Below, in pieces: positions 34,388 to 45,599 of a stretch of DNA of 64,000 nucleotides. The stretch's first letter is position 1; every line of letters starts with the position of its first letter. A program made the translations under genes and the position numbers. The notes under the pieces were generated by a model. It was not told where the DNA came from. It was given only the letters and a program-made list of their open reading frames with translations, and did no database searches. Origin of the DNA: Dasypus novemcinctus (lineage: Eukaryota > Chordata > Mammalia > Cingulata > Dasypodidae); assembly GCF_030445035.2 (NCBI RefSeq), contig NC_080673.1, positions 155,182,216 to 155,246,215 on the forward strand, in the 5' to 3' direction.

Positions 34388-34475
34388 AAGGGGAGCAGAT
34401 GTAGCTCAATGGTTTAGTACTGGCTACTCACAGATGAGGTCCTGGGTCCAATCCCTGGTACCTCCTTGAAAAAAA
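34388..34475 (+). mobile_element. Short tRNA-type SINE unit in L1 ORF1
   Basis: GGGGAGCAGATGTAGCTCAA and box B GGTCCAATCCC with CTGGTACCTCC are the tRNA-Ala-like head. The tail is only a few A bases. TSD not resolved. Confidence 0.68.
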
Positions 34476-35153
34476 TATTGAGCAGAGGCACGGGGAGTTA
34501 AATGATAACACAAGACACAACAACATATGTGTCATGGGAGTCCCAGAAGGAGAAGAGAAGAGAAAAGGGGCAAAAAGAGTATTTAAGGAAATAATAGCTG
34601 AAAATCTCTCAACTCTCATGAAAGAAATGAACTTACAAGTTCAAGAAGCACATATACCCCAATCAGAATAAATTGGAATAGACCTACTCCAAGACAAATA
34701 CTACTCAGAATGTCAAAAGTCAAAGATAAAGAGAAACGTCTGAGAGCAGCAAAGGAGAAGCAAACCATCACATACAAGGGATTCCCAGTAAGACTTAATA
34801 CAGATTTCTCATCAGAAACCATGGAGGCAAGAGTACAATTAGGATACTGAAAGAGAAAAGCTGCCAGCAAAGAGTTCTTTATCCAGAAAAATTGTCCTTC
34901 AAATATGAGTTTAAAATATTCACAAAGAGAAACTAAGAGAATCCACTTGGAGGAGACTATAGAAGAGAAGAAAAGAAAAAAGGATAACCAAAAGAGTAAA
35001 AATACAAGCAGAAATATGATACAACATAAGAATATCAAAAAATAAAATGGTAGAAGTAAATAATGTATTCACAGGAGTATCATTGAATGTGAATGGATTA
35101 AAGTTACCAATCAAAAGATATAGGCTGACAGAATAGATAAAAAGAAATATGAG

Positions 35154-35572
35154 GGAAGCATATGTGGCTCAACAGATAAGAGCATTTGCCAACCATATAA
35201 GAGGTCCAAGGGTTCGATACCCAGGGCCTCCTGGCTTGTTGTGGTGAGCTGACTCATGTGCAGCACTGCTGTGCACAAGGACTGCTGGCCCACGCAGGGA
35301 TGCCCCCCACATAAGGGTGTCCCTATGCAAGGAGTGGCCCCTGAACAAAGGAGAGCTGCCCAGTGCAAAACTGCAGCCCACCCAGGAGTGGTGCCACACA
35401 TATGGAGAGCTGACACAGCAAGATGATGCAACAAAAAGAGACACAGATCCCCAGTGCCCCCTGATGAGAATACAAGCAGGCACAGAAAACACACAGTGCA
35501 TGGACACAGAGAGCAGACAATGGAGGGCGAGGGAGAGAGAAAGAAATAAATAACTCTTTAAAAAAAGAGAGA
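35154..35572 (+). mobile_element. DAS-type SINE (long form), sense, inside L1 ORF2
   Basis: GGAAGCATATGTGGCTCAAC head, GGGTTCGATACCC box B, long body, A-tail. Flanks AAGAAATATGAG (35142-35153) and GAGAAACATGAG (35573-35584) are a decayed TSD. Confidence 0.85.
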
Positions 35573-37461
35573 GAGAAACATGAGCCATTCATATGCTGCT
35601 TACAAGAGACACACACACCTTAGACCCAAGGATACAAATAGCCTGAAAGTGAAACATTGGAAAAAGATACTCCACACAAACAGTAACCAAAAAAAGAGCA
35701 GGGATAGCTATGCAAAATATTAGACAAAACAGACTTTAAATGCAAAACAAGTTGTAAAAGATATAAAAGACCATTATATATTAATAAAGGAGACACTCTA
35801 CCAGGAAGAAATACCAGTCGTAATATCTATGCTCCTAACCAGGGTGCCCCAAAATACATAAGGCAAACTCTGGCAAAACCGAAGGGAAAAATAGACATGT
35901 CTAAAATAATCACTGAAGACTATAACACACAACTCACATCATTAGATAGAACAACTAGATAGAGGATCAACAAGGGAAGAGAGAACTTGAACAATATGAT
36001 CATCGATATAGACCTAACAGATATACACAGAATGTTGCATCCAAACTCACTGAGTTATACATTCTTCTCAAGTGCCCATGGGTCTTTCTCCAGGATAGAC
36101 TACATGTTAGGCTGCGAAGCAACTCTCAATAAATATAAAAAGATTGAAATTATACAAAGCACCTTCTCAGATCATAATGGAATGAAACTGGAAATCAATA
36201 ATAGATAGGAAAGAGGTAAATCTGCAAATGTGTGGACGCTAAACAACACACTCCTAAATTATCAGTGGGTCAAAAAAGAAATTTCAAGTGAAATCAGTCA
36301 ATAGACTGAGACAAATGGAAACAAGAACACAATTTATCAAAAGCTATGAGATACAGCAAAGGCAGTCTTGAGAGGGAAATTTATACCCCTAAATGCCTAT
36401 ATTGAAAAAGAAGAAAGAGTTAAAATCAAAGATCTAACTGAAAAAACTGGAGAAACTAGAAAAAGAATAGCAACCCATCCCAAAGCAAGCAAGAGGAAAG
36501 AAATAATAAAGATTAGAACAGAAATAAATGAAATTGAGAAAAAAAAAAAAGATAAAATCAACAAAACCAAAAGCTGGTTCTTTGAGAAGATCAATAAAAC
36601 TGACAAAAACCTAGCTAAACTAACAAAGAAAAAAAGAGAGAAGATGAAAATAAATACAATCAGAAATGAAAGGGTGGAAATTATGACTGACCCCAAGAAA
36701 TAAAAAGGATCATAAGAAGATATTATGAGAAACTGTATGCCAACAAACTAGACAACCTAGATGAAATGGAAAAATTCCTAGAAATGTACAAATAACCCAC
36801 ACTGATGATACAGGAAATGCAAGAATTTAACAAACAAATCACATTTAAAGAGATTGAATCTGTCATAAAAAAATCTCCCAACAAAGTAAAGTTCAGGACC
36901 AGATGGCTTCATAGGTGAATTCTACCAAGCATTTCAAGAATTAACATCAATCCTGTTTACACTCTTCCAAAAAATTGAAGAGGAGGGAAAATTACCCAAT
37001 ACATTTTATGAAGCCAACATCACCCTAATACCAAAGCCAGACAGATATTACAAGACAAGAAAATTACAAACCAATCTCTCTAATGAACATAGATGCAAAA
37101 ATCCTCAACAAAATACTTGCAAACAGAATCCAACAGCACATCAAGACTTATACACCACGACCAGTGGGATTTATTTCTTTCATGCAAGGGTGGTTCAACA
37201 TAGGAAAATCAGTCAATGTAATACACCACATTAACAAATTGAAGAAAAAAAACAACAACACATGATCATCTTGATTGATGCAGAAAAGGTATTCAACAAA
37301 ATCTAGCATCCTTTCTTGATTAAAAACAGATAGGAATAGAAGGAAAATCCCTCTGTATGATAAAGGGCATATATGAAAAACCCACAGCCAACATTGTACT
37401 CAATGCGGAAGGGTTGAAAGCTTTCCCTCTAAGATCTGGAACGGACAAGAGTGCCCACTGT

Positions 37462-37934
37462 TGTAGGGAGCCTAGGCTGTGGTGTGGGCCTGGGTGCCAT
37501 CACAGTGCTGAGTCATAGGTGATGAGTCATGATGAGTCATAGGTGCTGAGTCATGATGAGTCAGGAGTGCTGAGTCATGATGAGTCAGGAGTGCTGAGTC
37601 ATGGGGCAAGGCCAAGGCACATGCGCCTCCCCTAAATTACCATATCCCTATATATTTTCCCTTCCCTTCCTCTTCCCTGAACTCGTCTGCAGATTGTGCA
37701 TGAGCCCACGGGCTCTGGCTCTCCCAATAAAGTCTCCTGTTTCTTCTGGTCGGTGTTCGTGTGAGTTCGTAGCGCGGTCCTCTTCACTGCAGCTGGTTTG
37801 CGGCCCCAGCGGTGGTTCCCGAAGCGAGGCAAGAGAAGTCGCCCCGACAACCTGTATCTCACGCCGGCAGCATGAGGAAGGCCCTCTCCCCTGGCGGAAC
37901 CGGTCCATGAGCTGCAACCAACCCAACACCTTCA
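37462..37934 (+). mobile_element. Solo LTR with 6-bp TSD (ERVK/class II-like) and an AP-1 array
   Basis: It begins TGTAGGGAGCCTAGGC and ends AACACCTTCA. The 6-bp TSD CACTGT is exact at 37456-37461 and 37935-37940, and removing the insert restores L1 ORF2 sequence. A 6-bp TSD is typical of class II (betaretrovirus-like) elements. The U3 part carries the 24-bp repeat described separately, TATATATT at 37649 is a TATA candidate and AATAAA lies at 37726-37731. No internal viral genes remain. Confidence 0.88.
37509..37601 (+). promoter_or_regulatory. Array of eight TGAGTCA (AP-1/TRE) sites in a 24-bp tandem repeat
   Basis: Perfect TGAGTCA heptamers start at 37509, 37523, 37533, 37547, 37557, 37571, 37581 and 37595. 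The spacing alternates 14 and 10 bp, so the unit is 24 bp with two sites, repeated four times. TGAGTCA is the consensus for FOS/JUN dimers and is shared by MAF/NFE2-type factors. It sits about 50 to 140 bp upstream of the TATA-like element, where an LTR enhancer is expected. Binding is inferred, not shown. Confidence 0.8.
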
Positions 37935-38012
37935 CACTGTCACCACTGTTATTCAACACTGTGCTAAAAGTTCTAGCTAGAGCAATTAAACAAGAAAAAA
38001 AATTATAGCATC

Positions 38013-38538
38013 TGTACTAGCCAAAGGGGTGCTGATGCAATACCAGAAATTGGTTGGTTTTTATAAAGGGTATTTATTTGGGGTAGAAGCTTACAGTTAC
38101 CAGGCCATAAAGTATAAATTACTTCCCTCACCAAAATCTATTTTCACATGTTGGAGTGAGATAGCTGCCAATGCCTGCTAGAGTTCAAGCTTCCTGGACT
38201 CCTCTCTTCCAAAGACTCACTCCTCTCTGAGCTCAGGGTTTCTCTCTTCCCAAAGCTTGCTTCTCTTTTCTCACAACCAAGCTGCTCTGGTGCTTACTTC
38301 CCAAGTCTCCAGTTCAAGACTCCACCATCAAAATTCCAACATCAATACTTCAACTCTACCCTTTGCCATGTTTTTTATCTGTGAGTCCTCACCCACCAAG
38401 GGGCAGGGACTCAATACCTTACTGATGTGGCCTAATCAAAATCCTAATGATAATTTAGTGATGCCCCAGGTACAGGCCAGTTTACAAACATAATCCAATA
38501 TCTATTTTGGAATTCATGAACCATATCAAACTGCCACA
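38013..38538 (-). mobile_element. Complete solo LTR, xenarthran 5-bp-TSD family, antisense
   Basis: It starts TGTACTAGCCAAAGGGG and ends AAACTGCCACA, the reverse of the 29714 copy. The TSD GCATC is exact at 38008-38012 and 38539-38543. It lies in L1 ORF2 just before the FVDDM codons. TTTATTTGGGG near 38068 is the antisense AATAAA. Confidence 0.87.
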
Positions 38539-39684
38539 GCATCCAAATAGGAAAAGAGGAAGTAAGGCCCTCACTATTTGTGGATGACATGGTCCTATAT
38601 TTAGAAAATTCTGAAATGTCTACAATAAAGCTACTTGAGCTAATAAATGAATTCAGCAATATGGCAGGATACAAGATCAACATGCAAAAATCAGTAATGT
38701 TTTGTACACTAGTATTGAGCAATCTGAGGAGAAAATCAGGGGAAAAAATTCCATTTACGATAGCAACAAAAAGACTCAAATAGCTAGGAATCAATTTGAT
38801 CAAAGAGGTACAGGACCTATATGCAGGATAATACAAAATAATGCTAAAAGAAATCAATGACAACCAAAACAAATGGAAAGATATTCCATGTTCATGGATT
38901 GGAAGACTAAATATCATGAAGATACCAATCCTACAAACCGATTAAAGATTCAATGCAATACCAGTCAAAATTCAAACAGCCTACTTTACAAAAATAGAAA
39001 AGACAATTCCCAAATTCATTTGGAAAGGAAAGTGCACCCAAAGAGCCAAAAGCATTCTAAAAATGTAGAGTGATGTGGGAGGAATTTCACTGCCTGAACT
39101 TGAAACATATTACAAAGCTACAGTGGTCAAAACAGCATGGTATTGGCATACAGACAGATGTATCCATCAGTGGAATAGAATTGAGAGTCCAAAAATAAAA
39201 TCTCACCTCTATGGACAACTGTTTCTAGACAAACCTACCAAAGCCATGTTAATGGGACAAAACATTCTCTTCAAAAAATGGGGCTGGGAGAACTTTATAT
39301 CTAAAACTAAAAGAATGAAAGATGGTCCCTGTCTCACTCCCTATACAAGAATCAACTGAAAATAGATCAAAGACCTAAGTATAAAAGCCAGGGCCACAAA
39401 ACTATTAATACTAGAAGAAAACATAGGCAAACATCTTAAAGACCTTGTGGTAGATGGTGATTTTTTGGACCTTACACTCAAAGCACGTGCAACAAAAGAA
39501 AAAAATAGATAAATGGGACCTCCTCAAAATTAAAAATATTTTTGTACCTCAAAGGACTTTGTCAAAAGGGTGAAAAGGTAGCTGACTCAATGGGAGAAAA
39601 TATTTGGAAATTGCATATCTGATAAGGGTTCAATTTGAATTATATATCAAGAGATGCTACAAATCAACAATAAAAAGACAATTG

Positions 39685-39790
39685 AGGGGAGTTGATGTAG
39701 CTCAGTAGTTGAGTTCTGGCTTCACACATACAAGGTCCTGGGTTCAATTCCCAGCCCCAGTACTTCAAAATGAATGAATGAATGAATGAG
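39685..39790 (+). mobile_element. Short tRNA-type SINE unit with (GAAT)n tail, in L1 ORF2
   Basis: GGGGAGTTGATGTAGCTCAG and GGTTCAATTCCC form the tRNA-Ala-like head. The tail has become (TGAA)n, near 39768-39790. Confidence 0.75.
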
Positions 39791-40047
39791 CAAAGACAAA
39801 TGACCCAATTTTTTAAAAAGTGGGCAAAAAACATGAATAGACATTCGCCCAGAGAAGAAATACAAATAACCCCCCAAAAAAAACCACACATGAAAAAATG
39901 TTCAACATCATTAATGATTAGGGAAATGCAAATCAAAACTACAATGAGATATCCTCTCACACCTATCAGAATGACCACTACTAAAAAGACAGAGAACTAC
40001 AAGTGTTGGAGAAGATGTGGAGAGAGAGGGACACTCATTCACCATTG

Positions 40048-40444
40048 ATGGGCCTCTCTGCTCTCCTCTGGGCCCATTGCTTCAGCTCCTTCCTTTCCGT
40101 GGATCTTCTGTCTCAGCCTTGCAGGGACCTTGTTCCATCCTCCACACTTACTGATTCCAGATGCCAGAACCTCTCTCTCTGTCTCTGCAGTTTTTCCCCG
40201 TGTCTGCGGCTTTTTACTCCTATATTTACAAAGGACTCCAGTAAGGGAATTAAGACCAACCCTGGATTCTTCAATCTAATCAAAGCCCTTAACTTGAAGC
40301 AATCTAATAAAGGTGACATAATCAAAGGGTCCCTTAACAGAATCTAACCAAAATGTCCCATCTAAAATTGGTTTACCAGCACAGGAATGGGTTTGCTTAA
40401 AGCACAGGATTTTCTGGGGTCCACAAATGACTCAGACCAGCACA
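40048..40444 (-). mobile_element. LTR (5-bp-TSD family), antisense, right part of a split copy
   Basis: The CT-rich middle (CTCTCTCTGTCTCTGCAG) and the end GGGGTCCACAAATGACTCAG..CAGCACA match the distal parts of the other antisense LTRs. It ends at 40444 followed by CCCAT (40445-40449), pairing with CCCAT at 32093-32097. The 5-bp TSD shows that the two parts were one LTR. Confidence 0.78.
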
Positions 40445-40449
40445 CCCAT

Positions 40450-40930
40450 TAAACAATAATTCCCCATTCTTCCTTCCCCCTGGCATCTGGTAACCTATAG
40501 TCTGTCTGCCTCTGTGAATTTGCTTGTTCTAAATTTTTTATATAAGTGGAATCACTCAAAATTTGTCCTTTTGCACCTGGCTTATTTCACTTAACATGCT
40601 TTCAAGGTTCATCCATATTGTCGCACATATCAGAATTTCATTCGTTCTTAAGGCTGAATAAAATCCCTTGTCCATATATACCACATTCTGTTTATCCTTT
40701 CATCTGTCAATAAACACTTGAATTTTCCCACCTTTTGGCTATTGCGAATAATGCTGTATAAACATTGGTATTTAGGCATCTGTTTGAGTCCCTGCTTTCT
40801 ACATACCTAGGAGTGAAATTGTCAGGGCATATGGTAATTCCATGTTTAACTTTTTGAAAACATCAACTGTTTCGTTGACATGTATTTGTACAGCATATTT
40901 TTAATGGACATCATCTATGGTGTTTTTTAC
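40450..40930 (-). mobile_element. Old LINE-1 3' end, antisense, right part
   Basis: AACAATAATTCCCCATTC, TTATTTCACTTAACATGC, AAGGTTCATCCATATTGTC and CCACCTTTTGGCTATTGCG are the complement of the L1M 3'UTR and ORF2 end. It continues exactly where 31925-32097 broke off. Confidence 0.82.
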
Positions 40931-40939
40931 CTGGCCTAT

Positions 40940-41450
40940 AAGGTTTAGCATGGTCTGGCTGCAACTAGCATGTCCAGCCACATCTCCCTGCATTGCAGGT
41001 CACGTATTGCCTCATCCTGCACACGCACACATGTGCACACACACGAACACCTGCCCCTTGACAATGCTGACGTAACAGTGGCCTCCCTACGTACTGTGCT
41101 CTTTCCTACCACACACACTCTCACTCACGTACACGCTTCTAACTGGACCTGCGCTTCATGCTCCTCTCCTTTGCATCATAAATTCACCTTCGATTTTCTG
41201 CTTACTTATCCCTCCCCGACCTCACAGCTGGGTCCCTGAACTCCGTGTCAGCTCCCTTTAAGTGATAATTTTAGATTCTTAAATGTAATTTTGTGTTCAT
41301 GTCTTTCTCACCCACTAAGCTAAAAGTTACACAACAGCAAAGTCCTTATTTTGTTTTGGTTTTTCTCCCCCTTACTATCCACTTACCTGGAACCCCAGCA
41401 CAATATGTGACATATAAGAGGGTCTCAATAAATATTTGTTGTTGGTGTCC
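40940..41450 (+). repeat. L2 LINE 3' region, sense
   Basis: GGTTTAGCATGGTCTGGCTG and CCACATCTCCCTGCATTGC, then CCCAGCACAATATGTGACAT and GTCTCAATAAATATTTGTTG (41421-41440), follow the L2 3' end in order. (AC)n patches near 41022-41045 interrupt it. Confidence 0.65.
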
Positions 41451-41689
41451 CTATGCTAGGCTGCTGCTTACAAAGGTTAAACATCTCTCTCTTCCATTTT
41501 ACCTCACAATCACTACTCCTCTCACCCCCATCCTTACTCAACCATACTGTGAAAAACAAAAATATTTTATTAAGAAAAATAGTTCGGGGGGAAACAAAAT
41601 GTGAACTGAAGTGCTAGGGAAAGGGAGAGGACAGAAAAGAGAAATCAGTAACACGCACATGGTTAGAGATGGGCTGGTGAGCCACCCCT

Positions 41690-41830
41690 AGCAGGAACGA
41701 GCTGCGTAGTGGTTAAACCCGTAACTCTTGAGCCAGTTGGACACCTGAACTGAAATCCTGCCACTTACCAACTCTGTCACCTTGAAATCAACCCATTATT
41801 CAGTTCTCACAGGACGACTGTCTCCTCCAT
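41690..41830 (+). repeat. MIR SINE remnant, sense
   Basis: GTAGTGGTTAAACCCGTAAC, CTTGAGCCAGTTGGACACC, then GAAATCCTGCCACTTACC are the MIR 5' head and core in order. Confidence 0.65.
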
Positions 41831-42440
41831 TCTCACCTGCAACTCTTCCTCTTCAAAGACCTTACCCAATTCCTGAGGCCAATTGACCACCTAGATAAAC
41901 GAAGAAAGCACAACATGCAGCTCAGCAAACCAGAGTATGCCATGAGTTTTAAATGACATTTTTAGAGTAGGTAATTGTCACATTTTGTCACTAGAAATAA
42001 AGTTAAAGCTAACAAAGAAGCTCGATAACCAATTTACAGGAGTATTGGCTCATAATACAGCATTTGATGAAGCAGGCCCTGGTGCTCAGGGGGTTAAGTC
42101 TTAGGCCACACAAATCCCAGTCCTCTGTTGCTGTCCCTAATCCACTCTAGGTTCCCCTCATAGCTCCCAAGAGCCACTCATCCCTTCACTCTCCAAATCC
42201 AAACCATAGATACCCAGGCAGGAGATGGAGAGGTTGTTATCATTGGGGTAGGATCATGGCAGTTGGAAGTGAGAGGATTAACACAGGAGAGGACAGAGAA
42301 AGCTTCACAAGGGAGATCATTCCGTTTTCTAGTTTCCGGTCAGTGGTGCCCAGTACTGGTCAGTCACCAGTACTGGCCTTTGAGGAGAGGGGTGAATTGA
42401 GCACCACGCAGGACCTCTACCTGGGCAGCTACTGGTAGTG
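41831..42440. other. Intergenic, nothing named
   Basis: About 600 bp of mixed composition without a recognisable repeat or exon. The 60-codon frame at 42256-42438 has no visible domain. Confidence 0.4.
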
Positions 42441-42690
42441 TGTTCTTGCAAAGGACAATGCACCAGAAACCAAATCCAGGGCCTCCCATGTAGGAGGCGG
42501 GTGTCCAGTCGCTTGAGCCACATCTGCCCTCTGCTCATTGTGTCACCTCATTGTGTCTCCTGGTTGCAGCAGCTCATCGCGGCAGCTCATTGTCTGCTCA
42601 TCTTCTTTAGGAGGCACTGGGAGCCAAACCCAGGATCTCCCATGTGGGTGGCAGGTGCCCAACTGCTTGAGCCACATCTGTTCCCCAGAG
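42441..42690 (-). mobile_element. Two DAS-type SINE units, antisense
   Basis: Head complements GCTTGAGCCACATCTGCCC (42511-42529) and GCTTGAGCCACATCTGTTCC (42665-42684) mark two short SINE heads in the same minus orientation, with a short body between. Confidence 0.72.
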
Positions 42691-42879
42691 TATTTTTAAT
42701 GCTGTTTATTTTCAATTCCTCTCGTCTCCCCTCCTTAATCTTTTGTTCTTCAGAAAACCATGTTAACAGCCTAGTGGAGATCCTAGAAAATAAATCTTGA
42801 ACAATGTATTTTAAAAAGGGTAGGAGTTAACCCATGCAGTGAATGGGGTACAGACAGTCCAGGTAGAGAGTATATGAAG

Positions 42880-43335
42880 GGTACAGACAGGGAAGCGTGA
42901 GACAGTGCTACACATACTGGGAAATGCCAGTGCTCAGGATGGTGGATCATAAGGGCTGAGGGGATGTGGAAACTGAGGCAGGGGAAGGCTCATGACACTG
43001 AGTGCCATGCCAAAGAGCTTGGACTGGATCCTGAGGAAGAGACACCATCTTAGGATGCTAGGACAGGCAAGGTCCAGGCAGGAGATTATGGGCATCGGAA
43101 CTAAAGTCCAGGCAAAGGGGGAGAAGAAGAGAGATTCATGAGATGATACAAAGAGGGAAAAAAAATCAACTGAATGGGTAGGGGCAGGGGAGGAGGGGGC
43201 TGGGAGGTAGATGCTGAGTCCTGGGCAGCTGGACGACAGCATCAGAGGGAAGAGTGGAGTTGGGGAAAGAAAATGTACTCTGGGATGAGATGATTTGGCA
43301 GCATCTTTGGGACATCCAAATATGAATGTGTGGGG
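42880..43335. repeat. Ancient interspersed repeat, class not assigned
   Basis: GCCAAAGAGCTTGGACTGGA followed by CCTGAGGAAGAGACACC and GGGACATCCAAATATG resemble a common old mammalian repeat whose name I cannot fix by eye. A similar segment lies at 60590-60960. No coding potential seen. Confidence 0.4.
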
Positions 43336-43337
43336 CC

Positions 43338-43808
43338 TGTTCTGGTTTGCTAGGTGGCAGAAATGCAGATATTGGGAAAGGGGTTGGTTTTTAACAATGG
43401 GGATTTAATAACTTACAAGCTTACAGCTTGAGGCTAAGAAAAAGTGTCCAAGTCAAGGAATCATCAGAAGTCACTTTCTTCCTGAAGACTGGCTGCTGGT
43501 GATCCTGGACTCCTCCGTCACGTGGCAAGGCACATGGAAAGTCTAGCTGGTCTCTCCCTTCTCTTCTGGGTTTCATTGCTTTCAGCTTCCTGTTTCCAGG
43601 GCTTTCTCTCTCTGTGTCTGAATTTCATTCTCTTATAAAGGACTCCAGTAAGAGGCTTAAGATCCACCCTTAAGTAGGTGGGGCGCATCTTACACTAAGA
43701 TCCTACTCACCAAAAGATCCTCCTTACAATGGATCCACACCCACAGGAATGGATTAACTTTAAAAAGAACATACTTTTCTGGGGTCCATACAGCTTTGAA
43801 CCATCCCA
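43338..43808 (-). mobile_element. LTR of the 5-bp-TSD family, antisense, older copy
   Basis: It starts TGTTCTGGTTTGCTAGG, contains AAGCTTACAGCTTGAGG and CTCTCTCTCTGTGTCTG, and ends near TTTGAACCATCCCA. Layout matches 867-1517. No clean TSD found, so the ends are approximate. Confidence 0.6.
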
Positions 43809-43879
43809 GAACCTGAAGTTCAAGATAGCAGTCTTGGCCAGAGGGTCACCTCCACGTGGGCAGGTGGTATGAGGAGGTG

Positions 43880-44145
43880 GAAAACAGGCAGGCCTGTCCA
43901 GGATTGGAACATTGTTTCTGCCATTAGTTGTGCAGTCTGGGCAAATCACTCAGAATTTCTTAGCCTTGGTTTCATAATCTCTAAAATGGTGGCAATAAGC
44001 ATATTTGTGTAATGCACTCAGCAGTCTACCTGGCTCATATGTAAAATAAAATGCTAGTTATATTCTTATTACCTATCTGGCCAAGTTGCTTTAAGAATTA
44101 GAAATGTGTGTAAAGTATTTGGCCCTCAATAAATGACATTTATTG
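43880..44145 (+). repeat. MIR SINE remnant, sense
   Basis: GCAGTCTGGGCAAATCACTC, CCTTGGTTTCATAATCTC, AAAATGGTGGCAATAAGC and the end GGCCCTCAATAAATGAC follow the MIR core and tail. Confidence 0.72.
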
Positions 44146-44454
44146 GGATATTTATTGGGTATTTGTTCAAAGAAAAGATTATATTTTTTCAGGTTGTAAT
44201 AAATGTTTACATTCTTTCTTCTTAGCTCTTATCATTAAAATGGAAAATTAACCAGCAAGAGAGAGAGAGGATATAGGGAAGAAAGTTAAGGAGGAAAGTA
44301 GAGAAAAACAACATTCTAAGAATAGAAAGAAGAGAAGCCCTAAGAGACTACAAAGGAAGGGTGAAAAGAGTGGGAGGAAAACTAGGAAAGTGTAAGGACC
44401 TAGAAACCCAGGGAAGAGGACATTCAAGAAGGGGGCCACTTTTTCCACTAGTAG

Positions 44455-44720
44455 TCACATTATATATCCTGCCATAACCCACTGGGTGGACTGGGGGAGA
44501 GTGTCAACTACAATGCAAACTATTATCCATGGGTGCAGCAGTGCTTCAAAATGCATTCACCAAATGCAATGAATGTGCCACAATCATGAAAGAGGTTGTT
44601 GATGTGGGGAGTGGGGTGAGGGGGATGGGAGTATATGTGAACCGCTTATATTTTTTGAATGTAACATTTAAAAAAAAAATAGAGATTGTAGAACCAAAAA
44701 AAAAAAAAAAGAAGAAGAAG
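44455..44720 (+). mobile_element. LINE-1 extreme 3' end, sense, short insertion
   Basis: CCCACTGGGTGGACTGGGGG, CAAATGCAATGAATGTGCC and AAGAGGTTGTTGATGTGGGG match the sense L1 3' end at 28520-28700. An A-run then a (GAA)n microsatellite close it. This is a heavily 5'-truncated insertion. Confidence 0.75.
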
Positions 44721-45599
44721 AAGGAGGGATTGGTCAGTGCTAGAAAACATGAAGCAGGTAAGAAAAGGCCTAGTGAATTTGACATCACTATTGACCTCGG
44801 GGAGAGCAGCTGCAGTGAAATGGGGAGGAGGGAGGATGGCTGTGGACTGGGCTGAGTAATAAATGGAGCTAAGGCTTGGAGACAAGTGTAGATATAGCTG
44901 GGTCTGAAAGGTGGTTAGCAGGGTTGAGAGGAAGAGAGTGCTAAATATGATTTTTTTTTCAAGGTGAGAGGAATGTATTTTATGTGCAGAAGAACAAAAG
45001 CCAGAGAGACGAAGTCAGCAAAAAAGGCAGGAGACAAAAAATAAAGAATGTGCCGGTGTGCTGAGGCCAACGGGGATGAATCTCAGGCCAGGCTGCTGAG
45101 AGTGGTGTAGGTCCAGGGAAGGCTCCTGGGGAGGATAAAGCAAGCTGCAGGTCTGCTCCCTGGCTGGAGAGGAAGGACCAGGAAGCTAAGGGTTTGAAGG
45201 CTGCTATCCAGTATCCAAGGAAAGTTAATCTTCTCCATGGATGTCCGCTCACTAGTGACTCCCACTCGGACTGTGGTCCCTGTGTTCTGCATCTGGGACA
45301 TGGCCCATATCTATCTAGGTCTCCTTCTCTGCAGCATCAAACATGGACCAAAATAGGCGCTTACTCAGGCGTGCAGGGCTCCAACCAGCCGTCACTCCTG
45401 GTAAAGGGCCTTTCATGGTAGTCGTTTCTGCAGTGAAATTTGTTTTCCAAAGCAACACAGTAACACAAATCATGAAGTTTGTTTCCTTGTTCCTTAGTGC
45501 CAGAGACTGGGTCATTAGTTCACAGGGAAGACTATTTGCTATTTTTAGTTTTCAGGCTGTAATAAAGGTTTTTTTTTTTTCTCCTTAGCACTTATGTAC
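44721..45599. other. Intergenic; old repeat-like patches, no gene
   Basis: GACATCACTATTGACCTCGG and GCAGCTGCAGTGAAATGG recall the same unassigned ancient repeat as 42880. The 75-108-codon frames here overlap on both strands and look random. Confidence 0.35.

Larger units (their letters stand above)
33770..34990 (+). pseudogene. L1 ORF1, degenerate
   Basis: A frame from 33781 encodes a charged, coiled-coil-forming stretch (EEAQDLTQLINKV, then TEERKDIKKTLSEHK), typical of the ORF1p N-terminal half. SINE units split it at 34013-34240 and 34388-34470. The RRM-type start reads NICVMGVPEGE near 34526, and the C-terminal domain words (SQNVKSKIKR-like, then TTGAAAGAGAAAAG) follow with shifts and stops. 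ORF1p is an RNA-binding chaperone for L1 RNA; this copy cannot make it. Confidence 0.75.
35040..40045 (+). pseudogene. L1 ORF2 (endonuclease and reverse transcriptase), degenerate
   Basis: The start resembles the ORF2 N-terminus (GTGAATGGATTAAAG, 35088). A 73-codon frame (35987-36208) keeps the endonuclease C-terminal motifs SRIDYML and SDHN. A 111-codon frame (36368-36703) covers the linker ([26 protein letters not shown]). The RT follows: [18 protein letters not shown] (37083), MQGWFN (37183), and FVDDM (38577), the catalytic YADD-type site with Val for Ala. After that come the GGISLPELETYYKATVVKTA block (39078) and the C-terminal Cys region. A SINE (35154-35570), two LTRs and many stops break it. 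Confidence 0.85.
32190..40047 (+). mobile_element. Nearly full-length LINE-1, multiply interrupted, lacking its 3' end
   Basis: It runs from a 5'UTR (GATGATGGCAGACTAGAAAG, 32203) through ORF1 and ORF2 to the ORF2 C-terminus (GTGTTGGAGAAGATGTGGAG, 40003). It stops at 40047 with no 3'UTR or A-tail, directly at LTR sequence. A deletion that removed the L1 tail and the middle of the surrounding LTR is the simplest account. Inserted in it are at least eight SINE units and two solo LTRs. Confidence 0.82.
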
